From contig CAAGKE010000183.1 of the NCBI GenBank assembly GCA_900770325.1, forward strand, positions 1 to 8,627: 8,627 bases of DNA. Reading direction: 5' to 3'. How positions within the stretch are numbered: position 1 is the first letter of the stretch; each line of letters opens with the position of its first letter. The notes under the pieces were generated by a model. That model was given only the letters and a program-made list of their open reading frames with translations, had not been told where the DNA came from and did not search any database. The DNA is from Lachnospiraceae bacterium. Lineage in GTDB: Bacteria > Bacillota > Clostridia > Lachnospirales > Lachnospiraceae. Positions 6,921-8,627 of the stretch are shown here, in pieces. Both the position numbers and the translations under genes were made by a program.

Positions 6921-7948
6921 AAAAGTTATTGAATACGTTGTATATTACATCACCGGATCATTATCTGATGCTTGATGGAGAAAATATTGTTGTGCTTGAC
7001 GGCAAAGAAGAAGCAGGGCGCGTTCCTCTGCATAATTTGGAGGCGGTCGTATCTTTCGGATATCGTGGAGCAAGTCCGGCGCTGATGGGTGCATGTGCAG
7101 ACAGAAATATTTCTTTATGTTTTTTATCCCCTCAGGGAAAATTTCTTGCAAGAATAACGGGGAAAGTGCGGGGAAATGTTTTGCTGAGAAAAATACAATA
7201 TAAAGTATCGGAAGATTCTTTTATGAGTATTAAAATTTCCAGAAACTGCATTTTCGGGAAAGTATATAATTCAAGATGGGTGTTGGAGCGTGGGCTTCGG
7301 GATCATAGTATGCAGATAGATGGAGAAAAGGTTAAAACAGTTTCCGCAGCTTTACAAAATTCGTTGGGAAATATAAGAGAATGTGATGATCATGCGAGAC
7401 TGCGGGGGCTTGAAGGGGAAGCTGCCAGTAATTATTTTGGCGTATTTAATGAATTGATCTTACAGCAAAAAAGAACTTTTTATTTTGACGGGCGGAACAG
7501 GCGGCCGCCGCTTGATCCTGTAAATGCGATGCTGTCTTTTACATACACACTTCTGGCTGGAATGATGGCCTCAGCGCTGGAGGCAGTGGGATTAGATCCT
7601 TATGTAGGATTTTTTCATACGGACAGGCCGGGAAGGATTTCTTTGGCATTGGATATGATGGAAGAATTGCGTCCTGTACTTGCAGATCGTTTTGTTTTGA
7701 CAATGATTAACAGGAAAATAGTTTCTTCTAAAGATTTTACACAAAAAGAGAATGGAGCAGTCTTGTTAAATGAAGCAGCGCGAAAAAGATTTTTAATTGA
7801 ATGGCAGAACAAGAAAAAAGAAATTATTACCCATCCGTTTTTAAATGAAAAGGTGGAGTGGGGGATGGTTCCTTTTGTTCAGGCGATGCTTCTTGCAAGA
7901 TATTTGCGAGGAGATTTGGATGAGTATGCTCCTTTTTTATGGAAGTAA
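6917..7948 (+). CDS. cas1: Cas1, CRISPR integrase (type I-C)
   Basis: Cas1 with Cas2 inserts new spacers at the leader end of the array. At 343 residues it has usual I-C length. The N-terminal beta domain (about 1-90, opening KKLLNTLYITSPDHYLMLD) leads to the helical catalytic domain. Active-site candidates are E166 in LRGLEGEAASNYF, H234 in GFFHTDRPGR, and the acidic pair D246/E249 in LALDMMEELRP. These are the conserved Glu-His-Asp/Glu metal ligands of the family, all present. AGGAGG (6904-6909) within the end of cas4 is the ribosome binding site. Cas2 follows after 13 bases. Confidence 0.97.
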   Translation: MKKLLNTLYITSPDHYLMLDGENIVVLDGKEEAGRVPLHNLEAVVSFGYRGASPALMGACADRNISLCFLSPQGKFLARITGKVRGNVLLRKIQYKVSEDSFMSIKISRNCIFGKVYNSRWVLERGLRDHSMQIDGEKVKTVSAALQNSLGNIRECDDHARLRGLEGEAASNYFGVFNELILQQKRTFYFDGRNRRPPLDPVNAMLSFTYTLLAGMMASALEAVGLDPYVGFFHTDRPGRISLALDMMEELRPVLADRFVLTMINRKIVSSKDFTQKENGAVLLNEAARKRFLIEWQNKKKEIITHPFLNEKVEWGMVPFVQAMLLARYLRGDLDEYAPFLWK

Positions 7949-7961
7949 CTGGAGGAAAAAG

Positions 7962-8252
7962 ATGCTGGTACTGATCACGTATGATGTAAATACGGAAACA
8001 GAAGCAGGGAAGAAAAGACTTCGCAAGGTAGCTAAGCAATGCGTGAACTATGGAAAACGGGTCCAGAATTCTGTGTTTGAATGTTTTCTGGACAGTACGC
8101 AATGCCTGATACTGAAAAACAGTCTTGAGGGAATTATTGATGAGAACGTGGACAGTGTCCGCTTTTATTATCTCGGTAATCATCATAAGACGAAAGTGGA
8201 ACATATAGGCGTAAATTCTGGTTTAGATTTAGAAGGGCCTATTATTTTGTAG
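7962..8252 (+). CDS. cas2: Cas2, structural partner of Cas1 in spacer acquisition
   Basis: Cas2 dimers bridge two Cas1 dimers and hold the pre-spacer. The 96-residue protein starts MLVLITYDVN, the first ferredoxin-like strand with conserved Asp8, then the long helix GKKRLRKVAKQCVNYG, then RVQNSVFECFLD, and ends RFYYLGNHHKTKVEHIG with a short tail. The frame is open further upstream to 7845, but that extension lies inside cas1 and lacks Cas2 homology. GGAGG (7951-7955) supports the ATG at 7962. It is the last gene of the operon. Its TAG codon lies at the left arm of an inverted repeat that runs into the leader. Confidence 0.97.
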   Translation: MLVLITYDVNTETEAGKKRLRKVAKQCVNYGKRVQNSVFECFLDSTQCLILKNSLEGIIDENVDSVRFYYLGNHHKTKVEHIGVNSGLDLEGPIIL

Positions 8253-8295
8253 TGCGAATGGGCAGAGAACATGATTTTTCTGAGGAATTCGCACT
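8251..8295 (+). other. Inverted repeat across the cas2 stop and leader start
   Basis: AGTGCGAAT (8251-8259) and ATTCGCACT (8287-8295) are perfect 9-base complements with 27 bases between them. The enclosed stretch can fold further: CAGAGAA (8263-8269) against TTTTCTG (8276-8282), with one G-U pair in RNA. No T-tract follows, so it is not a standard terminator. It could mark the 3' end of the cas mRNA or act in the leader; neither is shown by sequence alone. Confidence 0.55.
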
Positions 8296-8422
8296 TTGAA
8301 AAATGCATAATATTTGATGAACTTTCTGCAAAAATACAATGAGTAAACCATATTTAGAAAATTATGAATGTTGAATTGTAAGAAATGTATAGGGATGAAG
8401 ATTATATTTGTGCATTTTTGCT
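8253..8422 (+). promoter_or_regulatory. CRISPR leader
   Basis: This AT-rich, gene-free stretch of 170 bases between cas2 and the first repeat is on the correct side: repeats read toward ATTGAAAT away from it, and the array follows on the same strand as the cas genes. Leaders hold the array promoter and the docking site for new spacers. A possible -10 is TACAAT (8335-8340), with TTTGAT (8313-8318) 16 bases upstream as a poor -35. A second AT-rich candidate (TATATT, 8404-8409) lies closer to the repeat, with no good -35. The promoter position is therefore uncertain. Confidence 0.85.
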
Positions 8423-8627
8423 GTCACTCCCCTTGCGGGAGTGTGGATTGAAATTTTCAATGCCGTAAATGCCTTAATTGCCAAATCGTCACTCCCCTTG
8501 CGGGAGTGTGGATTGAAATATCAAACATTGACCGCCTAATGCACTCGTCTACTGTCACTCCCCTTGCGGGAGTGTGGATTGAAATTGTTTTACCCGGGGC
8601 TACGCCCGGGATCTGTATGTCACTCCC
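8423..8627 (+). CRISPR. Type I-C CRISPR array, leader end (runs off the window)
   Basis: Three complete, identical 32-base repeats lie at 8423-8454, 8488-8519 and 8554-8585; a fourth starts at 8619 and is cut after 9 bases. Each begins GTCACTCCCC and ends GGATTGAAAT. A 7-bp hairpin CACTCCC/GGGAGTG with loop CTTGC precedes the 3' tail. Cutting by Cas5c at the hairpin base would leave the 11-base 5' handle TGGATTGAAAT, as in other I-C systems. Spacers are 8455-8487 (33), 8520-8553 (34) and 8586-8618 (33). As the leader-proximal ones, they should be the most recently acquired. Total array length is unknown. Confidence 0.99.

Noticed and set aside
7845..7961. Upstream extension of the cas2 frame
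   Set aside because: The extra 39 residues are a shadow of the cas1 3' end; Cas2 homology and the GGAGG ribosome binding site both point to 7962.
524..8422. A cas6 gene or other extra CRISPR subunit
   Set aside because: Every gap between cas genes is too short for another gene. Absence of cas6 is normal for type I-C because Cas5c does the processing.
1..8627. tRNA, rRNA or riboswitch
   Set aside because: No cloverleaf, rRNA-like stretch or known aptamer core was recognised in the gene-free regions (323-719 and 8253-8422).

Overview
The window holds a complete, canonical type I-C CRISPR-Cas locus on the + strand: cas3, cas5c, cas8c (with an internally encoded cas11c), cas7c, cas4, cas1, cas2, a leader, and the first three repeats and spacers of an array that runs off the right edge. 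AT-leaning composition, strong AGGAGG-type ribosome binding sites before nearly every gene, and the protein flavour suggest a Gram-positive anaerobe of the Clostridia, probably a Lachnospiraceae-like gut Firmicute. That placement is inferred from style, not from a marker gene.

Left flank (1-719). The window opens with the last codons of a probable antitoxin, followed one base later by a RelE/ParE-family toxin gene (23-322). A strong 15-bp hairpin with a T-run (361-404) closes this unit. Next, on the minus strand, is the start of an IS1380-like transposase (403-523), cut off after about 31 codons, so this is a dead insertion-sequence remnant. The 196 bases before cas3 carry no gene; they contain a 7-bp inverted repeat, a weak promoter candidate, and the cas3 ribosome binding site.

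Cas operon (720-8252). The genes are tightly packed: cas5c/cas8c and cas4/cas1 overlap by 4 bases (ATGA), cas8c/cas7c are one base apart, and other gaps are 12-63 bases. This fits a single polycistronic transcript. Cas5c is expected to cut pre-crRNA (there is no cas6, as usual for I-C). Cas5c, Cas8c, Cas7c and Cas11c form the Cascade surveillance complex. Cas3 is the recruited HD nuclease-helicase, and Cas4, Cas1 and Cas2 acquire spacers. All visible catalytic motifs are intact, so the system looks functional.

Right flank (8253-8627). An AT-rich leader of about 170 bases precedes 32-base repeats separated by spacers of 33, 34 and 33 bases. The three complete repeats are identical, and the fourth is cut at the window edge.

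I find no new defence system here. The points most worth a second look are the internal cas11c start, the transposase remnant beside cas3, a crRNA-handle-like sequence at the cas3 ribosome binding site, a palindromic spacer, and dyads in the leader.
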